A stretch of DNA of 64,000 nucleotides from Pleurodeles waltl. Lineage: Eukaryota > Chordata > Amphibia > Caudata > Salamandridae. Shown here piece after piece: positions 21,683 through 30,904 of this stretch. Both the position numbers and the translations under genes were made by a program. The stretch is from assembly GCF_031143425.1 (NCBI RefSeq), contig NC_090448.1:531234313-531298312 (forward strand), read 5' to 3'. The notes below the pieces were generated by a model that did no database searches, was not told the origin of the DNA, and saw only the letters and a list, made by a program, of their open reading frames with translations. The stretch's first letter is position 1. Each line of letters starts with the position of its first letter.

Positions 21683-22990
21683 CTAGATTCAAGATAACGT
21701 CGTGACAGGGCATCTGCCAAAATATTTTGGGAACCAGGGATATAAGTTATGTAGAAGTCACACTAAAAAAGAAAGTCCATCGGGCTTGATGACTATTTTG
21801 GCATTGGATGTTTTGTAAACACTGTATATTCCAGTGGTCTGTTCTCGCCTCAAAGGGTTCTTTTGATCCCATAAGAAATTGTCTCCATTCCGTACAGGCT
21901 GTCTGTGACAACTATGAACTGTTTGGTGGTATCTGGATGCCGTAAAATAGTAGCTTGCGTGAAGAAATGTTTTAGGTCTTGAAATGCGGTTTCCACATCT
22001 TTGGTCCAACAGAAGCCTTTCCGTACATTTTCTTTCTTAGGAGTTTGCGAGATGTGACTGGTTTGCTGGGCAAAGTCAGCTATGAATTGACAATAGAAAT
22101 TGGCCAATCATAGAGAACACTGGGTTTCCTTGATGGAGGAGAGGGATGGCCATTCTAGAATGGCTTGGACCTTGTCTGAGTCCATAGCAATACCCACTTG
22201 GTTGTCATGATACCCCATATACTTCACCTCAGTCTTATCAAATTCACAATTTTCTGGTTGGCAGAATAGGCGATGTTGCCTAGAACTTTCTAGTACTTGG
22301 AGTATGTTTAGTGTGATGTTCTGGGTGAGTGGAATATATTAGAATATCATCTAAGTAGACAACCACTGTTTGGTGTAAAAAGTCAGAAAAGATAGCGTTC
22401 ACAAATCTCTGAAACATAGAGGGAGCATTGGTTAGCCCAAAGGGCATTACACAATACTCATAATGGCCAAAAGGGGTTCTGAAGGCGGTCTTCCATTCAT
22501 CACCCTCTTTTAGCCTTAAAAGATGGTAGGCTCCTCTAAGATCTAATTTGGTGAATTGTTTGCTCCTCTGTCCGCTTCCAGAATATCTTTAATGAGGGGC
22601 AGAGGATAGCGGTCTTTAGTAGTGATCTTGTTTAATCCATGAAAGTCTATACAGGGGTGTAAATCCATCGTCTTCTTTGGTACGAAAAAGAGGGGAGCCC
22701 CTGCAGGTGAAGAGGAAGGGGCAATCAGACCACTCTGTAAGTTTTCCTCTAGATATTCTTTGAGCATTTTCTTCTCAGGCTCGGAAAGAGAATACATTCT
22801 CCCAAAGGGGACTACAGTATCAGGTTCCAAAGGAATGGCACAATCATATTCTCTATGGGGTGGTAGTACTAGTTTTTCAGGTTTCTGAATCACATCTGCA
22901 TATTCCAGATGATGGCTGAGTACTCCTTGGAGAAGGTTAATGGAACAACCTACTTTTGGTGGTGTTAATAGCATATTCTTCAGGGGACCA
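21683..22990 (-). pseudogene. pol: Chromovirus reverse transcriptase and RNase H
   Basis: On the minus strand 22543-22974 gives the RT fingers with YDCAIPLEPDTVVPFGRMY, LSEPEKKMLKEYLEENL, IAPSSSPAGAPLFFVPKK and LHPCIDFHGLNKIT. Next comes the YLDD active site at 22346-22357 ([12 protein letters not shown]). Connection and RNase H start at 21850-22107: ANFYCQFIADFA, FCWTKDVETAFQDLK and HFFTQATILRHPD. Substitutions such as CIDFHGLN (normally a Y-R-GLN form) and several frameshifts show decay. These are the replication enzymes of the element, now inactive. Confidence 0.9.
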
Positions 22991-23039
22991 ATACGTTCCT
23001 GATAAATAACAGTGCTGTTGGCAGAATTGGGAAGAAAGC

Positions 23040-23500
23040 GAAATTGTTCTAGTTTCCCAATTAATATAGGGATTGTGTCGGGTTAGCTATGGGATACCCA
23101 GAATTATTATGTGATTTGGTGAAGAGATCAGGTCGAAAAAGATATATTCCTGATGTTTCCTGAAATGTAAACACAAGGTAGGAGTGGTATTAATGACGGG
23201 TCCAGAAGCTGGGGGGAATCCATCCACCGAATGAACTTGCTCTGGTATGTCCTTAGGTGTCCAAAGGATTTTTCTTTCCAGAGCCCATGTCCCATCTAGG
23301 TAGGTACCACTGGTTCCACAAGCCATCAAAGCTAACACTCTTTCTTCTCGGCCATCGGCTAACTGTAAGGTGATGGGTGAAAAGAAAGGAGCTGTTATTT
23401 CTTCTCTGGAGGAACAAATGGAAGGTATCTCTAAACATCCCATCCTCTCCCTTCTCACAGAGAACGGGAGTTGGCATTTCCCAAAGGCTTTGAAGGACGA
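23040..23500 (-). pseudogene. pol: Chromovirus protease region
   Basis: Minus-strand 23087-23539 carries ITLQLADGREERVLALMACG, then TSGTYLDGTWA, the position where Ty3/gypsy proteases have an acidic D-S/T-G type active site. Here the Asp is replaced, since the frame reads ACGTSG. DLISSPNHIIILGIPWL-like sequence follows, the usual end of the protease. The lost aspartate and frame breaks mean it is non-functional. Confidence 0.75.
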
Positions 23501-23549
23501 ATGGGGTAGGTACGAATTAGATGAGCAGAAGCACCACAATAAAGACAGA
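23501..23549 (-). pseudogene. gag: Chromovirus nucleocapsid knuckle
   Basis: The minus strand reads LCLYCGASAHLI, a CCHC zinc knuckle with one cysteine already replaced downstream. The MITE at 23550 cuts it from the rest of gag, whose RKGL codons lie at 24551-24565. Confidence 0.75.
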
Positions 23550-24550
23550 GGCCCTCATCACAACATTGGCGGTATTGACCGCCTACAGCCACGGCGACGG
23601 CAGCCAACTTACTGTCGCCGTGGCTACCAGCCGCCCACCTGCATTATGACCATAGACGGAATTCCACCAGAAGGCTGGCTGAATACCGTCGACGGTCATG
23701 GTGGCAGATGGCGGTAAGGTGGCGCTGCTGTCAGCAGCAGCGCCACGCCAGCAAAACACCTCTGACCATATCATGAGCAATGATACGGCCTGGCAGTGTT
23801 TTGCTGGCGGACGCTGCTGCTGGCAGCAGCGCCGCGTCCCGTCTCCTGCTGGAGGACCCCCTGCAAGCAGGTAAGTCGGGTTCCCTGACAGGAGAGGGGG
23901 TAGAGGGTGGTGTGTAAGTGTGTGGTGGTGTTGTGTGTGTGTGTGGTGGGGGTGTGTCTGTTATTGTATGTGTGCATGTGGGTGTGAGTCGCGTTGAATG
24001 AGTGCGTGAATGACTGACTGTGAGTGTACGTGTATGTTGTGTGTTGTGAATGTGTGTGTGCGACAATGTATGTTGGTGTGTGTTTGCAGTGTGTGGGTAT
24101 GTATGTGTGCATGCGTGGGTGGATGTGGGTATGCGTGTGTATGTGTGCACGTGTGGGTGTGTAAGTGTGGGGAGGGCAGGAGAGGGAGGGGGAGGATAGG
24201 GGAGTACTACCGGGAGGGGGTGGGGCGGGGGAGACCCCTATCAGTGCCAGGGAAGGAGTTCCCTGGCACTGATAGTGCCTACCACCATGGTTTTCGTGGC
24301 GGAACGCTTGCCACGAAAACCATGGCGGCAGGCGGGGTCATAATCCCGAGGATGGGATTGTGATGGCGCCTGACTGGAGACCGAAGTCTTCAGCCCAGCA
24401 GCTGCTACCACCCTCATGGACGGAGTGGTACTTTGGCGGTTTGGCTTGAGCCAAACCGCCAATGTCATAATTTGGGAAAAAAGTACCGCCAGCCTGTTGA
24501 CAGAACCTTTCCCCAAATTACCGCAGACCGCCAGAGTCGTAATGAGGGCC
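23550..24550 (+). mobile_element. Harbinger-type MITE (1001 bp) with hairpins
   Basis: The terminal inverted repeats are GGCCCTCATCACAAC.TTGGCGGT and its partner ACCGC..AGAGTCGTAATGAGGGCC. The flanking AGA/ATA pair may be a 3-bp target duplication. The interior holds several hairpins, such as GCCACGGCGACGGC/GCCGTCGCCGTGGC-like arms near 23590-23630, GGCGCTGCTG..CAGCAGCGCC near 23730, and TATCAGTGCCAGGGAA/TTCCCTGGCACTGATA near 24240-24275. A GT-rich tract lies at 23925-24170. It belongs to the same family as the element at 49440-50451. It splits the gag nucleocapsid codon region. Confidence 0.85.
23925..24170. repeat. GT-rich tract inside the MITE
   Basis: Imperfect (GT)n with TGTGCATG and TGTGGGTG variants. 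It produces long but meaningless threonine/histidine-rich frames on the minus strand. The sister MITE has a matching CA-rich tract at 49795-50035. Confidence 0.85.
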
Positions 24551-25252
24551 ATAGTCCTTTCCGTTGTCTGGTTTCACGTTCACTAGCCGATAATGGTCCA
24601 CGGGCCATGTCCATTTGCATAGGTTCCTCCTCGGAAGCTCATTTTGAATGAGTCTCCTCAGAACGATGAGGGATAGCACATGAGATTCCTAAACATGATG
24701 GTACACGGTTCTTTTTCTTCTCCATCCTATGTTCATTAAGAAAATATTCTATGGAGAGAGTTAAGTCCATCAAACCCTTGAGGTCCTCCACTCTAATGGA
24801 ATGCACTAGTTCGTCTTTTATTTCATCCTGAAGACCTCTCCGAAAAAGGGTAACAAGGGTACGTTCTACCCAAGAGGTTTCAGCTGCCAATTGCCTAAAT
24901 CGTGTGATGTATTGTAAGACGTCCTGGCTACCTTCTTGGATGTTGCATAATGCTTCTTCTGCCGAGGATTCAAGTCCAGGACGCTCAAACATTTGCTTAA
25001 AGGCAGCAACAAAAGCTGAAAAGTCAGACAGACGGGAATCATTGGAGGCCACCAAAGGAATTGCCCAGGCTAAGGCCGAACCAGACAGGGCACTGATCAG
25101 GTATCCTACCTTAGTCTTGTCTTGCATGAATTGTGAAGGTCTAAACGCAAAGTAAACTGTCAGGGCATTAAGGAATTCTCGCAACTTGTTGGGATCCCCA
25201 GAAAAACGAGGTGAAGTGGCATGGTAGGAACATCAGTGGTCCTAGAGACTAA
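24551..25252 (-). pseudogene. gag: Chromovirus gag (capsid region)
   Basis: The minus strand 24639-25184 is a 181-codon open stretch with FLNALTVYFAFRPSQFMQDK, VGYLISALSGSALAWAIPL, FVAAFKQMFERPG, DVLQYITRFRQLAAETSW, LFRRGLQDEIKDELV and LKGLMDLTLSIEYFLNEHR. This is the capsid fold of Sushi/Mar/PEG10-like gag proteins, which forms the particle shell. The N-terminal codons are lost where Harbinger DNA begins at 25253. This is the best preserved part of the element. Confidence 0.9.
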
Positions 25253-25786
25253 GGCCTTCATTATGAACACGGCGGGGGACACCGTTGACCGTCGTGGCGA
25301 TGGCGAACAGAAGACCTCCTTTGGCGGTGAACAGAAACCTGCCATATAATGATGCAAAAAATCAGAAACCGGAAAAAATCTCCCTGCCACCAGTCACCGC
25401 CAGGACCTTGTCGGCAGAAATGCTGGACCTCTTACCCTGCCACCGCCGAGCACACAAACACCCCGCCCTCCAAATAATGAAACACAAATCACTGCGGCGA
25501 TCAGTGGAAGCCGAATGACCATTGGCGATACATACGGGCGGCAAGTGGACCCAACAGTAACAAATGCATACATTGGCAAGTTTGAAACCCACACACCTGA
25601 CACACATCCACAACACTATAAAAAACTCACAGACACACCTCACAATCCTTTGCATTGTCAATAGGAGAAGCCAGACGGACAACACTACAGGCAGACACTG
25701 AACGCCACATCACACGACTCACACACCCAACCACACAACAGCACCCTCACCTAGATCCACACAAGACACCATTCACAACACACACC

Positions 25787-27130
25787 ATGGCACCCCCCAA
25801 ACACCCATGCTTCACAGAAAGAGATCTAAGGACCATGGTGGACAAGATACAGAAGGTCGAGCCACAATTCTTCGGGGCACAGGTCCAGCACACACCCATT
25901 GCCAGGAAGATGGAGCTATGGCAGACAATAGTCAACAAGGTCAATGCAGTGGGACACCATCCACGCACCAGGGACGACATTTGCAAGAGATGGAATGACC
26001 TGCGTGTGAAGGTCAGGTCCATGGCATCCAGGCAACACATTGCAGTCTAGAAGACTGGGGGAGGACCTCCACCAACACACGCGACTACACTGACTGGGAG
26101 GAAAAGGTACTTGCCATCCTGCACCCTAAGGGACTCACTGGACTCACTGGAGGAATGGACTCGGGTAAATCGTCTACATTTACCCCATATCCATCACACC
26201 TGTAATGCATGCACAACCCACTCCTCCAACACCCACCAGGACCACTACCCCACCCACATCACAATCACTAAATCCAGTCCCCTTGCATGCCCACAAACCC
26301 ACTAACAGGCCCACATCCCTCCCCCTCTGCACAGCCACCCACACCTGCAAGGAGTCACACTGGCCTACAGCACCCACAATGCACCTCCACATCCAAAGCA
26401 AAATGCAGTGCAAACCTCACAAAAGTACCCTGCATGGCCCCAAAGTGTGAAAACCTGCACAAAACTGCCCAGTCCTGTGCACCCCATCTGATCATGCAAT
26501 TGTAACAGACATGTCCATTCCCCCCAACAGGCACCACCACCCATGCCACCCTGACGGACAGGACAAAGAGTGGCAGTGCCCCACAGGGAGGCAGAGGCAC
26601 CTCCCAGGACACTGGGGATGGAACCCTGGACATTGACGATCACCCTGGCCCCTCACCCAGTCCTGGACTGTCATCATCCAGCATCCCCACCCAGGACACC
26701 ACTGACACCCCTACCACCCAGCCAACAACATTAGCCCAGGGCAACTGTCCCCACACCTGTGTATCCAGGACACAGACTGGCGGAACACATGTACAGAGGC
26801 CAGTCATCCCCTACCAACAGGCAGGAAGATGATAGCCCCAGTACTAGTGGTACTGCCAGACCTGTGCAGGGGACACAGGCCCAGGGGGATAGGCCCAGTG
26901 GGAGGGTATCAGTGGCCCGGTGGGGAGGCCACAGGATTGATGCTGCAGCCCAGGACGTGATCTCTGAGGTCTTGGGAGCATATCACCATACCCAGGACAG
27001 ATTGGCCCAGATAGTATCCACCCTGGAGCAGAGTCAGAGGATGCAGCTAGCACACCACCAAGAGGCCATGGAGCAGTGGAAACTGCACAATGCCACAATG
27101 GCCACCATACCTTGTCCCAACATAGCCTGA
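25787..27130 (+). pseudogene. Myb/SANT-like protein of Harbinger, two exons
   Basis: Exon 1 starts at ATG 25787 and encodes RDLRTMVDKIQKVEPQFFG, MELWQTIVNKVNAVG and CKRWNDLRVKVRSMASRQH, a trihelix/SANT-like DNA-binding domain as in MSANTD proteins. A stop at 26048 interrupts it, but the frame recovers. A donor GGTAAATC at 26165 and an acceptor CCCCCCAACAG ending at 26530 define a likely 366-bp intron. Exon 2 is proline/threonine-rich and ends with a helical segment (DAAAQDVISEVLGAYHHTQD, LAQIVSTLEQSQRMQLAHHQ) at 26935-27085. In vertebrate Harbingers this second protein helps the nuclease enter the nucleus and bind the ends. The stop and shifts in exon 2 suggest decay. Confidence 0.75.
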
Positions 27131-27869
27131 GGCCCACACAGACCAGGAAGCCCCTACTACAGGCCAAGCTACAGACCGGACAACAACAGCATCAGCAGCA
27201 ACTGGACATGTTCCACCCTCTCAGGACACACAGGAGACATGCATCTCAACATGTACAGGCCAACACCAGGCACCCAAACGGTCCCTCAGGTCCAGATAGG
27301 GCACTGGAACACCTGCCAAGACCAAGGCCCCCTCAAAGAAGTGACTCTGGCAAGAACTGTCCTCCAAGTGTCCCACTGAATCAACGACCAAACCGTGTGA
27401 AAACAACAACAAACTCTTGTAAACATAGATGGACATACCACTACTGCCAACAAATGCTGCAACTATGTTGCCATATTGTACAACCACCAGTAGCCCACTC
27501 CCATCACTGTAATCTGCATGATGTATTCCCTGCAACAAATAAAACACCAGTTCACCTTTTACAATGTCCCCTGTCATTATGTTTAAACAAAATGAAGTAT
27601 GGATGCAACTGTATTATAAATCATTTATTATTATCTGAGTAGCAGGAAATGCACCACATGCATAACATGTTGTTGTGTCTACAGATGTGTTGAACTATTA
27701 TACTATAATGTTACCTGTCCTATGCAGACCTGGTCACAGTGGCAATGACTATTGACCCAACACCCTCCCTAGATGAAAAGGCACACTGACAATATGCTGC
27801 ACAGACAGCAATCTCATTGAATAGTCCCACATAGTTACTGGAAGTAGAGTTGTATCAGTTGGGTCATGG

Positions 27870-28901
27870 AATGTACATCTTACTCCTCCTCATCATCACC
27901 ATCACTCTCATCCCCTCTCTGAGGAAGCTGGTCTGGATAGACAGCACCCTTCTCCTCAAAGAGGGGGATAGAATTCCTCACAGCCACGTAGTGCAGCATG
28001 CAGCAGGCATCACTATTCTACGCACCTTTTCAGGCCCACAGGCCAGGGAACGGCCAGAGATATGTAGGCAACAAAATCTAGCCTTCAGGAGACCTATTGT
28101 GTGCTCTATCACCCTCCTAGTGTTTCCATTGGCCTAATTGTAATTCCTCTCTGCCTCTGTTCCAGGATTCCTCACTGGTGTCAGGAGCCAACGCATGTTG
28201 GGGTAGCCAGAATCACCTAAAAAAGGGGGCAAAACAGGACTGTCAATGACAACCCTCAGTGGCAGACAGCCTGGCAATATGTATCAGAAACACCTGCCTA
28301 TGATCCATCCCCTGTCCTCTTGTAGTTGTTCCATCTTGTGTGGCACACTACTGTTTCTTAGCACAAAGGAATCATGGACTGATCCAGGGACCATGGCATG
28401 CACATGTGAGATGTACTGGTCTGCAGTACACACCAATTGAATGTTCATGGAATGAAAGTGCTTCCTGTTTCTGTACACCTGTTCACTGACTCTTAGGGGG
28501 ATGATAGCTATGTGGGTGCCATTGATGGCACCTATCACATGGGGTATGTTAGCAAAGGCATAGAAGTCCGACTTGATGGCAGGTGGTCCGCACTTTGGGG
28601 AAACCTCATATAGGACTGCAGGTGTCATACAAATGCATTCAGGAATCAGTATAATGCTAAACATTGGCTATGAAAAACCAGCACCCATGCCCACTGTCAC
28701 TTGAAATGAGCCTGTGGCCAGGAAATGGAGTGCAGAGAGCACCTGTACTTCAGTAGGGATGGCATTGTGATTCTGATTAGCCTGTCTCAGTACTGGATCC
28801 AGTAATTCACAAAGTTCATGAATAGTAGCACGAGTGAGTCTGTAATTGATAATGATGTGACGCTCCACCATGGTCTGCAAATCAACAAGTGATCTGTACA
28901 C
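27870..28901 (-). pseudogene. HARBI1-like transposase, nearly intact
   Basis: Exon 1 starts at 28901 (MYRSLVDLQTMVERHIIINY) and includes TEVQVLSALHFLATGSFQ. An in-frame TAG (28668-28670) follows, where homologues have a glutamine codon, before PMFSIILIPEC. It continues with FANIPHVIGAINGTHIAI (first acidic region), YRNRKHFHSMNIQLVC, and VPGSVHDSFVLRNSSV. Exon 2, from about 28216, begins GDSGYPNMRWLLTPV and has IEHTIGLLKARF. The intron (28297-28217) seems to use GC-AG ends. HARBI1-family nucleases use a D,D,E triad for cut-and-paste movement. Apart from the one stop, and a stop at N*AN in exon 2, the gene is well kept. Confidence 0.85.
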
Positions 28902-29060
28902 AGATGGGGCCCTCCCTCACCACAAGGGTCTGTACCCAGGAGGAGTTGAAAGCACATGTGAGGAACACACATACATCTGCACACATTGTTTCTCATTCAG
29001 CACTGCTGGCATGATTATCGATTTGGATCCTTGATGGATGTGTGTGTGTGCATTCGTATT

Positions 29061-30473
29061 TATGCTGTCTAGTGGCAGGGGCTCTGACTGATGTCCATCT
29101 ACATAATGGCCCCGTGGGGAGTAGGGGTGTAAGGGTCAAGTCTGCAGTACGTCAGGTCCTTAAGTGCTGTGGGGAATGGAAGTAGAGCAGGGTTCTGGCC
29201 ACTAGTCAGGGGCATAGCCATGTGTATAGCGGTAGGTGCTACCTGGTGGAATATCTTCAGGGTGGGTGTATGTGTGAACCAGTTCTGTACCTCCATTCAG
29301 CTATTTACAAGTGTCTCTCCTGTTTTGTCTCCCCATCCCAGTTCTCTTGTGTTGTCTGTGTGCATCAGCATCATCTGGCGAGGGAGCTGAGGCACCTGCG
29401 AGTGTGGGAGGCAGCGGCCCACAGATCATCGGAGGCAACTACCACTGGAGATAGTGACTCTGATACCTCCTCCGATGGGAGCTCCCTGGCGGTGGCGGAC
29501 CCTAGTGGACTCACCCCTACTGTGTCATCTTCCGCCACCCCCATACCATCACTGCCCTCCCAGTTGCTCTCCACTGAGTTGCCCGTGCCCGCTCACCCAG
29601 AATGGTGGGCGTCTCCTTCACCCCAGGCACCTCATCCCCTGCCCATGGCAGCCCTGCTGCCCTCACAGAGGTGGCTATTGACCTCCTGAGAACCATCTCT
29701 GTAGGGCAGACAACCATCGTCAATGCCATCCAGGGGCTAACATCAGAGGTTCAGCAGACCAATGCCTATCTGGATGGCATTCACAGTACTGTGTCTGGCC
29801 TACAGAGATCTTTTCAGGCTCTGGCCTCCTCTTTGACGGCAGCCATTGTCCCTGGTCATTCCGTCCTCCCTCCAACCACCTCTACTCCTTCCAGCACCCC
29901 ACACCCTTCACCCATCCAAAGCACACATTCTGACATGCAGGCACACACCTCAACACACAAGAAACACACTTCAAAACACAAGCACCACACCTCCCACCAC
30001 AGGCATACACACAGCCAACATACACATGCACACACACCAATATCCACTTCCCCCAGTGTGTCCAGTATGTACATCTTCTGCCTCCCTGTCTGTCCCCTGT
30101 ACATACACACCCACCGGCACTGCACCCTCATTCAATGTTGCTGACCTTATTCCTGCAGTCACCACAATAGCAAACATCCATTCATGCACCCCAGACACCA
30201 CACCTGCACTCACCACAACGACTTTAGTTGACACATGCAGCACACTCACCAGACCTGCAAACACCCAGACAACATCCATTTACACTGGCAGCCTGTCTTG
30301 TCCCACTGTGCCCACCCCCTCCTCCCAAGACACTCAAACGCACCAAAACACCCACCCATCACACATCCACCACACCTCAGCATACTGTCCAGTCACCTGC
30401 ACCCACGCCACGCACACCTACACCTGTCAAACACTCCCTTTACCTCCACTCCACGCCTTCCTCCAGGTCCACC
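29061..30473 (+). pseudogene. Second Harbinger SANT-protein C-terminus
   Basis: After a pyrimidine-rich stretch and an acceptor-like CCCCATCCCAG at 29340, the plus strand encodes RELRHLRVWEAAAHRSSEAT and an S/T/P-rich segment. In another frame it gives TEVAIDLLRTISVGQTTIV, NAIQGLTSEVQQTNAYLDGI and HSTVSGLQRSFQALASSL (29668-29840), a helical tail analogous to that at 26935-27085 but clearly different in sequence. A long CA/ACAC-rich, threonine-rich tract follows to 30473, where chromovirus LTR sequence resumes abruptly. It is probably a piece of a second Harbinger joined to the first. Confidence 0.6.
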
Positions 30474-30827
30474 CCATTGTAGCAAGGAGAACAGATGCAT
30501 GCAGGGAAGGGGAAGGAGAATGGTATGCTGGGAAAGGAAACCATGGCTCCCCCAAGAAGAAGAAAGAAGAGGAGAAGGCCCTAGATTGGGGCACCAGGTA
30601 AGTGAAATGACTGAGAGGGGGTCGCGGGCACCCGGCAACAACACCCACGCCACGCATTGTAGGTGGCAAGACCCGATGCCCAACCCTGGGCCTCCGGCTT
30701 CGCCGCAGCCAAGAAAACCGGCTGCAGCCATAAAAAAGGGCCACGGTGGGCCCCGCGACCTGGAAAACAGACTGCAGCCCCCACCACTGCCCGAGCAGGA
30801 GATGCTGCGGAAGCCCGCAGCATGACA
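30474..30827 (-). repeat. Chromovirus 5' LTR, partial
   Basis: It matches 16765-17107 of the 3' LTR with scattered changes and ends GCATGACA. The part equivalent to 16292-16764 is missing, as are the primer site and leader. The junction with Harbinger-derived DNA lies just before CCATTGTAG. Confidence 0.9.
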
Positions 30828-30904
30828 GTCCGCTGAAATGTAAATCCCACCGGATATGATGTGATGGGATTTATATTTCGACAAATGGGCTATCCGTCAC
30901 TGAG
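30828..30904 (+). mobile_element. MITE, right part (continues 16227-16291)
   Basis: It begins GTCCGCTGAAATGTAAATCCC and carries GGGATTTATATTTC, an internal inverted repeat, then GGGCTATCCGTCAC, the inverse of GTGACAGATAGCC at 16273-16285. This shows that 16285 and 30828 were once adjacent. The outer end is replaced by minisatellite. Confidence 0.75.

Larger units (their letters stand above)
25253..29060 (+). mobile_element. PIF/Harbinger transposon with two genes
   Basis: The left end is GGCCTTCATTATGAACACGGCGGG, a terminal inverted repeat of the type seen at 24550, 42765 and 50451. It is preceded by TAA, the usual Harbinger target. It carries a Myb/SANT-like gene on the plus strand (25787-27130) and a nuclease gene on the minus strand (28901-27870), converging as in vertebrate Harbingers. 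The right terminal repeat was not found; 29060 is my estimate of where homology could end. It replaces the gag start and half of the 5' LTR of the host chromovirus, so a deletion accompanied or followed insertion. Confidence 0.8.
16292..30827 (-). mobile_element. Chromovirus (Ty3/gypsy, Sushi-type), nested and dead
   Basis: The element lies on the minus strand with its 3' LTR at 16292-17107 and the surviving part of its 5' LTR at 30474-30827. Reading right to left the order is gag (24551-25252), nucleocapsid knuckle, protease, RT/RNase H, integrase zinc finger, integrase core, GPY/F, chromodomain, polypurine tract, LTR. This is the vertebrate chromovirus order. Flanks GTCAG and GTCCG look like a 5-bp target duplication with one change, and the outer flanks rejoin to a MITE. 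Insertions inside it: 18337-20302, 20567-21670, 23550-24550 and 25253-30473. Confidence 0.9.

Noticed and set aside
23731..24363. Threonine/histidine-rich and cysteine/valine-rich frames
   Set aside because: Translations of a GT/CA tract inside a MITE.
29846..30601. A 251-codon plus-strand frame
   Set aside because: It runs from CA-rich Harbinger sequence across the deletion joint into antisense LTR sequence, so it is a chimera by chance.
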